A program made the position numbers and the translations under genes. Below, piece by piece: positions 35,261-47,666 of a DNA stretch of 64,000 nt. Positions within the stretch are counted from its first letter, which is position 1, and every line of letters begins with the position of its first letter. The notes beneath the pieces are model-generated. The model did no database searches, had not been told where the DNA came from, and worked only from the letters and a program-made list of their open reading frames with translations. The DNA lies in the NCBI RefSeq assembly GCF_030445035.2, contig NC_080696.1, forward strand, positions 26,673,661 to 26,737,660, written 5' to 3'. Source of the stretch: Dasypus novemcinctus. Its lineage: Eukaryota; Chordata; Mammalia; Cingulata; Dasypodidae.

Positions 35261-36935
35261 GTAATTTGTAAGTATTACATGCATTATCCTTATGTATAGG
35301 ATATTGGATTATTAACATTTTAAAATCCTTAGTAAGTACTGATAGATAATGTTAAGTTCAATACTATAAAAATTTCTGTTGCCTTCCAGTGAACTAGGCT
35401 GGAGTTAAGACCTAGAAGTAATGTTATTTGAGATGTCTTGATGGATTAGTTACATTCAACAAGATGAAAAAAGAGAAAAAGACATTCCACAGCAAAGGAA
35501 TAGAAAGAATAGCCACACCTTCTCACTTCCTTATCTATGTTATCTTAGCCCATGTAGTCAAAGACATCTCATAATAGCTCTCTGCTTCTTAAACTATATA
35601 GTATCTGCACTATCTATATTCTAGAAGGCATTTGTTTTAGATTCCTTTTTTTTTTTTTTCTTTCTACCTGGTTCTTTATGATTTGATTTTTCTCCTTGTT
35701 CCTAGAAATTTCTGCCTAGAAATAGGCACAATTTCTCTTGGCCTTTAAAGTCCATTGTCAGGAACCAGTGCTGTCCTTATGCAATATATATACTTCATTT
35801 TCCATTTACTCAGTGTCTGTAGAAGCTGGTTCTACGTTGTCCTATATCAAGTTCCGACATACAATTTTCAGAACCAATAGTTTTCTGATTCATAAAGGGA
35901 ACAAGGATTAAATGAACCATTGATAACATCCAGAGGATCTCTGTTGCTGATAAATACCTGTGATTTAATGGGAAGGGAGGGTCCATGCCAACAAACCTGA
36001 TATCATAATTAATAGCATGCATGTCTCTTGGTTTACTTTTCACCAGAAACTGGATACCAATTTTACATGAGTTCTGTAATTCAATACTAAACTCAACCTT
36101 ATCCACAACACAGTGTTTTAGTTCCTCTGCCTTTTTGCCTTATAGATGTTAGTCCCACCCACTTTCATTCTCAGTACTAGTTTTGAAGCTAGAACTAACC
36201 AAATTTTACTGATTCTTCCATTCATCGTGGAGATGAATGACAACAGCAAAGTATCAAAGAATCTGACAGGATAATTTGTTTTAGGGATGGCAGTAATTCC
36301 AGTGTTAACTACTAGAGTTAAAGAAATAAACAGAGCCTGTTTGGAAAAGTAGCTTAAGAGGTGTTTAAAAATCAGATTATAAAGAGTGACGTGTCATGCC
36401 AAGGAATTTCAATTTCATATGTAAAACACAGAATGTTATCAAAGGCTTTAAAATGGGATGTAATATAGAGAATAGATATAAAGCATAAAATGTAGAACAG
36501 GAAGAACAACTCACACTTCTTTTTAACTCCTAGGAAGGGAAAATAAATCTGAACTGAGGCAGTTGAAAATAGAGGGAAAAAGGAAACAAAAAAAATCAAT
36601 TCTGGGTTACTTAGGAAGTAAAAATTCTCTGAACATGGGGGTAATGAGTTATATGTAAAAACATAGAAGTGTTTTATTACAAAATGTCCTCTAAGTTTTT
36701 GGTGTAGTAGTTTATATACAATTACAAGTAATCATTTTGAACATCCTGTTCAAGTAGAAAAATCAAATACAGACTAAAATATAAAGGAAAAGTCAGAAAT
36801 GTATTGGTTTTGATACACATTTCTAGTCTATTTCTTTTTAATAAAGTTGCAAAGGCAATTCAACAGAGAAAGTTATGTCTGTTTAACAAAAGATGCTGCA
36901 GCAATTAAACATGCATATGTTAAAAATGACCTTTT
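35261..36935. other. Stretch without recognised repeats
   Basis: This lies just beyond the duplication. The only item of note is the minus-strand open frame at 35810-36139. A T-run lies at 35646-35659. Confidence 0.4.
35810..36139 (-). other. Unassigned open frame, about 109 codons
   Basis: An uninterrupted frame follows a stop at 36142-36140 and ends at 35810. There is no ATG at its beginning; the first in-frame ATG falls well inside, at the DMHAINYD stretch. The translation is well mixed in composition (KVEFSIELQNSCKIGIQFL near the start, FVGMDPPFPLNHRYL in the middle) and looks more protein-like than its neighbours. I do not recognise a family. Length alone is not unusual for 64 kb of AT-rich DNA. 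It could be a processed-pseudogene fragment or chance. Confidence 0.2.
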
Positions 36936-36939
36936 ATTC

Positions 36940-37460
36940 CTTGTATGTAAGAAAGATTAATGATGAGAGACAAGAGCAAAATATTGAAGCACTTTCCATT
37001 ACATACAAAAATTAAGTCAAAATGAATTATAGATCTAAAAGTAGAACCCAATTAAATATAAAACTTCTAAAAGACTGTATAGGAGAATGTCTTTCTGATC
37101 TTGGATTAGATATGTTCACAAAAATCTATAAGTGAAATAAAATGGATGATATAAAAATGAAGAATTTTTTAAAGAAACTAAGATAATTAAAAAAAGAAAA
37201 TTCCATAGAGCAGATATTTCACTAAAGTTATATGAATAGAAAAAGAACTTGAAAAGATGTTCAGAATCATTAGTTATTAAGGAAATGCAAATTAAAACCT
37301 CAATGTGATGCCACTACACACATAATAGAATATCTTAATTTAAGAAGCCGTGATTCTTAGTATTAATGAGAATGTAGAAACAACAAAATTCTTTATACAC
37401 TGCTGAGTATATAACATTACACAACCACATTGAGAAAATATTTAGTAATAGAATATTACA
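36940..37460 (+). mobile_element. Old L1 ORF2 C-terminal remnant
   Basis: Blocks match the end of L1 ORF2: AAATGCAAATTAAAACC near 37283 (the EMQIKT stretch) and TTTATACACTGCTGAGTA near 37391. All frames are broken. Confidence 0.55.
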
Positions 37461-37559
37461 CAGATAGTTGTAGAAAGGTCCTAGATACTCAGTATTCTCT
37501 AACACAATTGTAAATTTTCTGTTGTAATACATTTTGTTTTTTTGTCGCTGGTACATAGG

Positions 37560-38120
37560 CACATAATTGATTTTTGTAACTTAATCATGTTGTTAGTCAC
37601 AGTGCTGCTCTACCTACTATTATGTCTGTTAATATCTGTAGATCCTTTGGGTTTTCTGTGTAAATGATCATACAATCTGTGAATAAGATAAGTAATACTA
37701 CCTATTGCCCATTTCTTTGTGTCACATTTATATCTTCTCATTGTGCTGGTTCGGGCCTGCATAATAGTATGGTGACAGCATTTTTGTTTCTTTTTTTATG
37801 TTTAAGAAAATGTTCTAACTTTTTCCTTCAGAAAATATTTTAAGGAAGATTTTAAATAAATACTATTTTTAGTGGTAAACCAGATTCTCTATTTTCTTAA
37901 CATACAAAGAGTTTTGCTGTGAAATTATGTAAGTACATTACATGATTTTTCTGCATTGTTTAAATAATTGATTTTTCACTTTAAATTTCTAAGTTTGTAT
38001 ATAAAGTAGACCAGTTTTCTACTAATAAACTTAGAACACGTGGGATAAAATTAACTTGAAATAGGAACATCAATTGTATTTTATCTACCAAGTCTGTGTA
38101 GTTTGCCAGTATTTTGTTAA
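37560..38120 (-). mobile_element. Old L1 ORF2 remnant, minus strand
   Basis: GATCATACAATCTGTGAATAAG (37668-37689) is the reverse of the L1 FADDMI stretch in decayed form, and the following T-rich sequence fits. There is no open frame. Confidence 0.45.
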
Positions 38121-38167
38121 ATTTTAGTCTCAAATTCAGAAGGAAATCCACCTATAATTAAATTTCC

Positions 38168-40278
38168 GGTTTTTTCCGGCAAGATGGTGGCAGCGTGAGC
38201 TTGCCTGGTAGTGTCTCTGCAGGGGGCGGCTGGGCAGCGTTGAAGGCTCTTTGGGACCGCGCTGTTTCGGGGATTTTTGCTGGTTGGAAGGTGTCTGGAC
38301 GTCAATTCGGTGGGAAGGTAACAGAGAGGATACGTCTATAATATATAAACGGAGGTCCCAGGTGGGCGCGGGAAGTTCCCTCCTTGGGTGGGCGGAGCCG
38401 CGGTAGCGGGCGCTCCGGCAGCTCCGGAGCCGCGGCGGCCAGGGTTTTTGTTTTTTTTCTTTCCTTATTCTAGAGGCTTTGCGGTGCTGAGAAATTCGCG
38501 GATACTGGGCTGGCTGGTGAGGGATTGTTGGGACAAGACTCCTTTGCAGATTGATTTGCGGAGACAGACGGTGTTTCCCTGTGAAGCGGGGGACGTTTTA
38601 GCATCCGGACAGGGGGGCTTCCGCCTGGAGCCCCATCCCCACAGGTCCGGCTGCCGATCTGCAACGGAATTGGATTTTGGACAATAAGGGGACACAATTG
38701 GGAGACTGTTGTAGGGTGCAGTGAGGGAGGAGGACACGTCTGGAAGCAGATTGGGGAATATTTTGCGAAGTTTGGGATTTAGGATCTTAGAGTCTGTTTT
38801 CGGCGTTTCCAGCTGAAGCCCACCCCACCCGGCGGGGCTTGGGATCTGGGTCATTGAACTGGCCGTGGTGTAGAGGCGCCCTCAAGTGGCCGTTGCGTGT
38901 GAGCACAGGGAGGGAGCTGTCCAAAGGCTGATACCCTGAGGAGTTAGGTGAATTTCAGAGATCAGACATTCAATATAGAATTCGCCGATCTGGCTTCCCC
39001 CACGGGGCTGGCACCCAGCTACGGGGATCCCTGAGGGCTGTGTTGCACTGCGGAGCTCCTAAGCTTGCTGTGGACCAGATTTGAGGTTGCCAGGTCTGGG
39101 TCCCCTGGACTCTGGCGGTCCACACCCCAGACTCACACCTCTTGAGTCTTCAGTGTCTCAGACTTTCCACCCCCGAATCCATCACGCCCTGGGGTCTACC
39201 TGGGGTCCTTGAGTGCTCTGGACCTTAACGTTGGCGTTTTATCTTTATTGGTTCATATTGTTTTGTTTTTATTTTCACTTTATCTTATTTTCTACTCTTT
39301 TTGACTCCCTGATTGCTAATATTGCATTATCCTCTAGTCTTTTCTCCTAGCGTGCCCCCCAAAGTCCTTTTTTTTTTTATATATATATATACAGTTATTT
39401 AGGGGTTTCTTTGCTTGTTGTTTTAGATAGTGTTGTAATTGTGACACGTGTATACCTGAATCTCTCTTCGCCCTATCTGTTCCCCACCGTGTGCCTATCC
39501 TCTTTTTCTTTCTTTCTTTCTTCTTGTCTTTCTTTTTTTTCTTTATTATAATTAGTGTTTTTTTTTTCCGGTTTTCTCTTTCCCTCTTGTCCCTCATTTT
39601 CCACTTATTTTATTTTAATTCAAGTACACAATAGGTGCTACAGGGAACACCTCATATTTACTGGGTTTTCCCATCCTCCACTACCTCATTTCTGTGTGAA
39701 ATGATTTAGGCTACCTACACTATCCCCCTTCCCCTGCATCTTCATATCCACTATCATCTACTGTCTCTCCTATATTCCACCCCCCACCTCCCATTCTTTG
39801 ACCCACAAACTGTCTAACTCTTAATTTCTAATACCTTTGTCCTGTTTTCTGTCTGTTATCCACTCTTGAAACTATTACCTTTCTTTTCTTTTTCCCTCTC
39901 TCATGAAAACAATAGCTTTGTAGTTCATACCATATTCTGCCTATATTCAGTCATCTACTTCATAAAAGGTACTCTACCTACAGCTATAACTCTATACAAT
40001 CTACATGAATCTAACCTCCATCCTCCCAGATCTCATATTCTTGCTTTGTTAACATACATTACTAATATTACTTTACACTTTTCCCTTGCTGACACAATTG
40101 CCTTTCCCCAACACTAATACTTTCTTCTAAAGTGAACTTAACCAACAACAAGTAACTTGAATAAGAAGAAAAAAGTGACAAAGAGAAGATATAACACCTA
40201 TGCAAAAATAACAACTAATTAACCTCCAAAAGTAGACAAAGAAGCTAAGGAACTGATTAAATTCGACAAAATAAAGAG
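38168..40278 (+). promoter_or_regulatory. L1 5'UTR / internal promoter
   Basis: The first 700 bp are GC- and CpG-rich and begin with the YY1-like CAAGATGG (38180-38187). A CTCF-like motif on the minus strand lies at 38876-38889 (13 of 14 consensus positions). T-rich and (TA)n tracts follow at 39360-39560. It aligns with 2408-316 reversed. Promoter role is inferred from L1 biology. An antisense ATG frame of 129 codons runs 38854-38465. Confidence 0.8.
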
Positions 40279-41247
40279 ATGACCAGAAAGCAACAAAAAT
40301 CTACAAATCAAACCAATATTCAGGAAAACATGACTGAATCCAATCAACAAACCAATAATCACGAAGGGGAGCAAAACTTGGCACAAGCAATGAAAGAACT
40401 CAGAACATTTATCACCGACAAATTTGATGCAGTAATGAAAGAGGTTAACAACATGAAGACATCACATGGAGGGGAAATTGCAGACATACGCAAAAACATA
40501 ACAGATATGATGGGAATGAACACCACAGTTCAAGAAATCAAAAATACACTTGCAGCAAATATCAGCAGGCTAGAAGAGACAGAGCAGAGAATTAGTGATG
40601 TGGAAGACAGTACATCAGAAATCAAACAGATAGTAGAAGGGGTCAATAAGAAGATAGAAAAAATCCAATTAGGATTTAGGGACCTGAATGACAATGCAAA
40701 ACGCTCAAACATACGTATTATAGGCATTCCAGAAGGTGAAGAGAAGGGAAAGGGGTCAGAAGGAGTGTTGCAGGAAATAATGGCTGAAAACTTCCCAAAT
40801 CTACTGAAAGAGACAGATGTCCATATCCAAGAAGCACAGCGCACTCCACAAGTCATAAACCCCAACAGGCCCACCCCAAGACATATACTTATCAAATTAT
40901 CCAAGGCTCAAGACAAAGAGAAAATCCTAAAAGCAGCAAGAGAAAAGAAAACCATCACATACAAGGGAAGCTCAATTAGATTAAGTGCTGATTTCTCTTC
41001 TGAAACCATGGAGGCAAGAAGACAGTGGTATGATATAGTCAAGGTACTAAAGGAAAAGAACTTCCAACCAAGAATACTCTATCCAGCTAAACTAGCATTC
41101 AAACATGATGGAGAGTTCAAAATATTCACAGACAAACAGAAACTGAAAGAGTATACCAACAAGAAACCTCCCCTTCAAGAAATTCTAAAGGGAGTTCTGC
41201 AGGAAGAAAGGAAAAAACAGGAAAGGCAAAGTTGGAGGAGAGTATAA
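40279..41247 (+). CDS. L1 ORF1 protein, intact (322 aa)
   Basis: ORF1p binds L1 RNA as a trimer and acts as a nucleic acid chaperone in the L1 particle. At 322 residues it is close to the 338 of human ORF1p. Residues 1-45 are polar and disordered; about 50-145 form a heptad coiled coil ([15 protein letters not shown]); about 146-235 form the RRM ([14 protein letters not shown]); about 240-310 form the C-terminal domain ([28 protein letters not shown]). The ATG at 40279 is supported by the same start in the L1 at 315. The frame is complete, which is unusual among the copies here. It ends 74 bases before the ORF2 ATG. Confidence 0.93.
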   Translation: MTRKQQKSTNQTNIQENMTESNQQTNNHEGEQNLAQAMKELRTFITDKFDAVMKEVNNMKTSHGGEIADIRKNITDMMGMNTTVQEIKNTLAANISRLEETEQRISDVEDSTSEIKQIVEGVNKKIEKIQLGFRDLNDNAKRSNIRIIGIPEGEEKGKGSEGVLQEIMAENFPNLLKETDVHIQEAQRTPQVINPNRPTPRHILIKLSKAQDKEKILKAAREKKTITYKGSSIRLSADFSSETMEARRQWYDIVKVLKEKNFQPRILYPAKLAFKHDGEFKIFTDKQKLKEYTNKKPPLQEILKGVLQEERKKQERQSWRRV

Positions 41248-41321
41248 GACCAACAACAACAACAAAAAAGACAAAAAAATATATACAAACAAAATATGAC
41301 AAACACAAATCCAATCAAAAT

Positions 41322-44300
41322 ATGGCTAACACAAATAATTCCTTGATAGTAATAACACTGAATGTCAACGGATTAAACTCACCTATCAAAAGATTCAGAC
41401 TGGGACATTGGATAAGGAAATATGACCCATCCATATGCTGTCTACAAGAGACACATCTTAGACCCAGAGACGCATGGAGACTGAAAGTGAATGGCTGGAA
41501 AACAATCATACAAGCTAACAATAACCAAAAAAAGGCAGGAGTAGCTATATTAATATCAGACAAAATAGACTTTAAATGTGAAACAATTGTGAGAGACAAA
41601 GAAGGATACTACATTTTAGTGAAAGGGAAAATCTGTCAAGAAGATCGAACAATCATAAATATCTATGCCCCTAACAAGGGTGCCTCTAAATACGTCAGGC
41701 AAACGCTGGAAAAACTAAGTGAAAGTATAGATACATCTACAATTATAGTGGGGGATTTCAATACACCACTATCAAATCTGGACAGAACATCTCAAAAGAG
41801 AATCACCAAAGAAACAAAACATCTGAATAGTATATTAGAGGAGCTCGATCTAATAGACATATATAGATCGCTACACCCAAACACAGCAGGATATACATTT
41901 TTCTCAAGCGCACATGGATCATTCTCCAAGATAGATCATATGCTAGGCCACAAAGAAAGGCTGAACGAATTCAGAAAGATTGAAATCATACAAAACATTA
42001 TATCTGACCACAGTGGAGTCAAGCTGGAGATTTGCAAGGGACAGAAGCCCAGATTTCACCCCACGATTTGGAAATTAAACAGCACACTCTTAGAAAAACA
42101 GTGGGTCAAAGAGGAAATCTCAAAAGAAATCAATGACTACCTTGAAACAAATGATAATGACAACACAACATACCAAAATTTATGGGATGCAGCAAAAGCA
42201 GTACTGAGAGGGAAGTTTATAGCCATAAATTCATATATCAAAAAAGAAGAAAGAGCAAAAATTGAAGAACTAACTGCACATTTGAAGGAATTAGAAAAAC
42301 AACAACAAAGTAACCCAACAGGAAGAAGAAGGAAGGAAAACACCAATCCTGCTGAAACTATTCCAAAACATCGAAACGGAAAGAACATTACCCAACTCCT
42401 TCTATGATGCCAACATTACCCTAGTACCAAAGCCAAACAAAGACATCACAAGAAAGGAAAATTACAGACCAATTTCTCTAATGAACCTAGACGCAAAAAT
42501 ACTCAACAAAATACTTGCTAATCGTATTCAACAACACATTAAACGTATTATACACCACGACCAAGTGGGATTCATCCCAGGTATGCAAGGATGGTTCAAC
42601 ATAAGAAAATCAATCAACGTAATACACCATATAAACAGATTGAAGGAAAAAAATCACATGATTATATCTATTGATGCAGAAAAAGCATTTGACAAAATAC
42701 AGCACCCTTTCTTGATAAAAACACTCCAAAAGATTGGAATACAAGGGAATTTTTTGAACATGATAAAGAGTATATATGAAAAACCTAAAGCCAATATTGT
42801 TTACAATGGAGAAATCCTAGACTCCTTCCCTCTAAACTCAGGAACAAGACAAGGATGCCCACTGTCTCCGCTCCTATTTAACATTGTCTTAGAAGTACTT
42901 GCACGAGCACTGAGGCAAGAACCAGAAATAAAAGGCATTCAAATTGGAAAGGAAGAAGTCAAAATTTCATTATTTGCAGATGACATGATCCTATACATAG
43001 AAAACCCTGAGAGATCTACAACGAAGATTCTAGAACTCATAAATGAGTTTAGTAAAGTCGCAGGTTATAAGATCAATGCGCAAAAATCAGTAGCATTTCT
43101 GTACACCAATAATGAGCAAGATCAGGAGGAAATCAAGAAACAAATACCATTCACAATAGTAAATAAAAAAATCAAATACTTAGGAATAAATTTAACTAAA
43201 GAGGTAAAGAACTTATACAATGAGAATTATACAAGATTGTTCAAGGAAATCAAAGAAGACCTAAATAAATGGAAGACTATTCCTTGTTCATGGATAGGAA
43301 GACTGAACATTATTAAGATGTCTATCCTACCAAAACTGATCTACACATTCAATGCAATCCCAATAAAAATCAACGCAGCATTCTTTAAGGAACTAGAAAA
43401 ACTAACTATGAAATTTATTTGGAAAGGAAAGAGACCCCGAATAGCCAAAGACATACTGAAAAAGAAAAACGAAATTGGAGGAATCACACTACCTGACTTC
43501 AAAACATACTATAAAGCTACGGTGGTGAAAACAGCATGGTATTGGCATAAAGAGAGACACATAGACCAATGGAATAGAATTGAAACCTCTGATATAGAAC
43601 CTCACATATACAGCCACATAATATTCGATAAACCCACCAAACCCTCTCAATTGGGAGAGAGTGGCCTATTCAACAAATGGTGTCTGGAGAACTGGATAGC
43701 CATATGTAGAAGAATGAAAGAGGATTACCATCTCACACCTTATACAAAGATCAACTCAAGATGGATCAAAGACCTAAATATAAGAGCCAAGACCATAAAA
43801 ACCTTAGAAAGCAGTGTAGGGAAACATCTACAGGACCTAGTAATAGGAAATGGATTTATGAATATCTCACCAAAAGCACGAGCAGCAAAAGAACTAATAG
43901 ATAAATGGGACTTCCTCAAAATTAAAGCCTTCTGCACCTCAAAGGAGTTTGTCAAGAAAGTAAAAAGGGAGCCCACACAGTGGGAGAAAATATTTGGCAA
44001 TCATATATCTGATAAGAAACTTATAACTTGCATATATAAAGAACTCCTATATCTTGAAAATAAAAAGATAAACAACCCATTTAAAAAATGGGAAAAAGAC
44101 TTAAACAGACACTTCTCCGAAGAAGAAATACAAATGGCAAGAAAGCACATGAAAAAATGTTCCAAATCTCTAGCTATCAGGGAAATGCAAATCAAAACTA
44201 CAATGAGATACCATCTTACACCCATAAGATTGGCAGCTATGAAAAAAACAGAAGAATACAAGTGCTGGAGAGGATGTGAAGGAAGGGGAACACTCATCCA

Positions 44301-44511
44301 CTGCTGGTGGGAATGCAGAAGGATCCAACCATTCTGGAGGACAGTATGGCGGTTTCTCAAAAAACTAGCCATAGATTTGCCATATGACCCAGCAATACCA
44401 CTACTGGGTATATACCCAGCAGAACTGAAAACAAGGACACAAACCGATATATGTACACCAATGTTCATAGCAGCATTGTTCACTATTGCCAAAAGTTGGA
44501 ATCAACCCTAA
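41322..44511 (+). pseudogene. L1 ORF2 (endonuclease and reverse transcriptase), broken
   Basis: ORF2p nicks target DNA and copies L1 RNA. The ATG at 41322 (MANTNNS) is preferred; the frame is open upstream to 41232 but without ATG. The first part (to 42407) has the whole endonuclease: [24 protein letters not shown] and SDHSGVKLE. At about 42340 a deletion of roughly 430 bp (compare 12560-12990) removes the linker and RT N-terminus and shifts the frame. The second part (open from about 42341, first ATG 42481, to 44511) keeps [24 protein letters not shown], catalytic FADDMILY (42972-42995) and the Cys-rich CWRGCEG..HCWWEC. TAA stops at 44509-44511 and 44518 replace codons that are AAA and TCA in the copy at 14585, cutting off about 60 C-terminal residues. 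Confidence 0.92.
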
Positions 44512-47501
44512 TGCCCATAAACAGATGAGTGGATCAATAAAATGTGGTATATACACACAATGGAATACTACTCGGCTGTAAGAACAAACACACTACAAAC
44601 ACATGTGATAACATGGATGAATCTTGAGAACCTTATGTTGAGTGAAGCAACCCAGACATTGAAGGACAAATACTACATGACCTCAATGATATGAAATAAC
44701 CAAGCTGCCCTAGATAGCAAGAGACTGAACGATAGGCTTACAGGAAATCGGAGGGTGGAGGAAGGATATGAGCCAATGTCTGCAGGGGTGCAATTTAAGA
44801 CGAGAGGGTGGTAAGTATGAACACAAAGAAGAGATAAAATGGGGGCAAGGGGTTACCTTTTGTTGGGGCTTTATGGGTTTGAGGGTGGCTGGGGAGGGAC
44901 GGTTGGGTAACGGTGCCCAAAAGTGGGGGGAGGGAGGGGTAGCATACGAACACAGGAGAGGGACAGGAGGTGGTGGAGAGTAAAATGCTGAGAAAATCAT
45001 AACAAAATATAATAAAGAGGGTTACCTGTTTAGAATGCTCGGAGGGGAGGGTCTGAAGCAGGACGGGCTCCTGGGGAATGTCTAAATGCTCATTCTGCCA
45101 GAGTGGGTGACATCATGGGGTAGAATCCCAAGTAGTGAGAGTGGGGGTGGACCCACATCCTGGGGAGGACTGATGCCACCAAATAGAGGGAACTCTATCC
45201 CTCGAGAGAAAGGGTGGCCCCCAGAGCATTGGGGCAGTTGAGCAGGTTAGGCCCTGAACACTATTCCATCTATCTCTGGAAGTGGCTCCTCAGGAAACGG
45301 AGGTTGGCTGTCACTGTGGGCACCAAGGTGGAAGGGAAAATGGACGCTAAATGTGTGGAACCAAAGTAAATGGGGGGCAAGAGAGGAGTTTCTTGAGAGT
45401 ACACAAGGATGGATATAAAACATGTAATATTACACCATAACATATAGGAGATGACAGACTGATAATGTAAACCATAATGTAAAACATAGGATAACTAAAA
45501 ATGTAAAGAACTGTGTATCCTAAAGTATGCACCATAATGTAAGCACAGATGTCACCTTGTTAGAAAGCTAATGTCTCAGACTCTGTACATCACTTTAAGT
45601 AAATATGATGTGAATAGGGTGTAAGAGTATCGCTGTGGAAGGGAAAAGGTTTTGTGATGGATGTATGGGAGTGCTGTATATTGTATATATGCATTGCTGT
45701 GGTCTAGGACTCCTATGAAGAAATGCTGAATAATTAGGGGGGGGGGAAAAAAAAAAAGATAGGATGTGGAAATTTTTTAAAGTCAACATTCTTTATCTAA
45801 GTTCTTTATTTAACTTTATCCAAGTTCTTTATCTATCCTTTAAACCCATCGCTATATGCCATTCCCTAGTAAGGGACCATGACATTATATTGGGCCTCAA
45901 ATTTCGGGGAGTTCTGGATCACAGAGTGTTTCAACAATGGCAAAGGAGGAATACTGGTATGGGATACCAATGACAGGTGATATATGGCTGACAGGGAGCT
46001 ATACAGAACATATGTCCAGGGTGCATGGTAATGATTGGATATACTCATGGTGGCAACAATTGGAAACCACAGCAGGGGGGGTACTGGGTTCCTGGCCAGT
46101 AGTGCTCTGTCGTGGTCCCTAGGGGAGCAGCGACAGTCTCCCAGGTACAGCGGCGGGGACCGGGAGGGAGTGAGGGTTCAACGGTGAGCCCCTGATGCTA
46201 ATGACTATGCTTGTGAGCTGATAACCTAAAATAAGAACAAGGCCTAGAGCAACATTGTGCCTGGGAATTTCCTCCTGTCAGCCTTCATGTTACTCAAATG
46301 TGGCCAGTCTCGAAGCCAAACTCAGCATGTAAATGCAATGCCTTCCCTCCAGCGTGGGACATGACACCCGGGGATGAGCCTCCCTGGCAACGAGGGACCA
46401 CTATCAAATACCAACTGATGATGCAACTGGAAAAGGACCTTATACGGAAGGTTCAATGCGGATCAGCAGAATATCCATGTCTACATAAAATACCATGACT
46501 TTAAAATGCTGTTTGACCTAAAGTAAGGGGGAAATGGAAAGGAGAAATGAGTTTATATGGCTACGAGTTTCTAAAAAAGAGTCTGGAGGCTGGCAGAAGG
46601 ATTGCCCTCATGCACAACTGAGCAGAGTCAGAGAGACAGATAAAGCAGACACAACCCCCAGATATTGGTTCCTTTGAGGGCTAAAGAGACCCATGAGAGT
46701 TATGGTCATGGCCGATGGGGTTAACTATCAGGGCAGATGGCCCCTCTTTGGAAATGGTGTGTATGTGTGATGAATCTGGACTCAGATGGGATCTCCCTTC
46801 ATAAGTCTTTCATGCTAATGTGCCGGAGGTGCAGTTAACGTTGGGGTTTAAGATATATTTAGGGGATTTGAATCTCTGGACCGACAATGTGATAGCCAGG
46901 TCCTGAGCCTCAACAGACTCCAGCACCTACAATCTGATTTATTGGACTTACCACACTCAGCTAAGATGGAGTTGAAGAAGGACAATCACCACACCGTGGA
47001 GCCTAGAGTGATTACAACTGAAAATGGGAGGACTGCATCCAGCATCCATGTGGAATCTGAGCCTCCTCTTGACATAGAGGTGCAATGGACACAACCAATC
47101 CAATGTCCACATAGAAGAGGTGGCATGGAATTGGGAAAAGTGGACATGGTGGACGATGGGTATGGGGAAGGGCAGGAGGAGATGAGAGATGGAGGCGTCT
47201 TTGGGACATGGAGCTGCCCTGGATGGTGCCTCAGAGGTAATCACCGGACATTGTAAATCCTCATAGGGCCCATTGGATGGAATGGAGGAGAGTGGGGGCC
47301 ATGATGTGGACCATTGTCTATAAGGTGCAGAGGTGCCCAAAGATGTACTTACCAAATCCAATGGATGTGTCACGATGATGGAAACGAGTGTTGTTGGGGG
47401 GGGAGAGGGGGGGGTGGGGGGGTGGGGATGAATGGGACCTCACATATATATTTTTAATGTAACATTATTACAAAGTCAATAAAAAAAATTAATTAAAAAA
47501 A
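44512..47501 (+). other. L1 3'UTR, about 2.8 kb
   Basis: After the ORF2 C-terminal remnant (to about 44697), a long non-coding region runs to the A-rich tail. It includes a G-rich tract at 44860-44990, GGGGGGGG/A-run at 45736-45758, and a G-rich tract at 47395-47425 just before the end. It is the reference for five other copies (10601, 14726, 18118, 27364, 61569). Human L1 has a 3'UTR of a few hundred bases, so this is unusually long. Confidence 0.85.
46966..47256 (+). other. Open frame of 96 codons in the L1 3'UTR
   Basis: The ATG at 46966 (MELKKDNHH) opens a frame that also exists, same start, same stop and no length change, at 11280-11570 in the nested copy. The two proteins are about 70% identical by eye, including PPLDI-VQWTQPIQCP. 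Older 3'UTR copies (17575, 20320) lack the ATG. There is no known domain, and it may be a by-product of low stop density. Confidence 0.25.
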
Positions 47502-47666
47502 AAATTTCCTTCCTTATAACTACAATGTGGCAAAAAGAATTAACAACATTTTGCTTTCTAACTTTCTAACAGAGAGTTTGTCTAAGTGGAATAATCTATT
47601 TTGGAAAATACAGTAAATTTTTATAAACCCATTTATAATTGATATTTCCTATATGAGATTATTTTT

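Larger units (their letters stand above)
38168..47501 (+). mobile_element. Nearly full-length L1 with long 3'UTR (reference copy)
   Basis: This is a LINE-1 of about 9.3 kb: 5'UTR 38168-40278, ORF1 40279-41247, ORF2 41322-44511 (broken), 3'UTR 44512 to about 47480, A-rich tail to 47501. Eight-bp target duplications AAATTTCC lie at 38160-38167 and 47502-47509, and the nick site reads TT/AAAT, close to the L1 endonuclease preference. ORF1 is intact but ORF2 has an internal deletion and stops, so it cannot move on its own. It sits between the two duplication copies. Confidence 0.93.

Noticed and set aside
41232-41321. ORF2 start at 41232 overlapping ORF1
   Set aside because: The codon there is TTG. 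The ATG at 41322 fits the usual short gap between ORF1 and ORF2 and the conserved endonuclease start.
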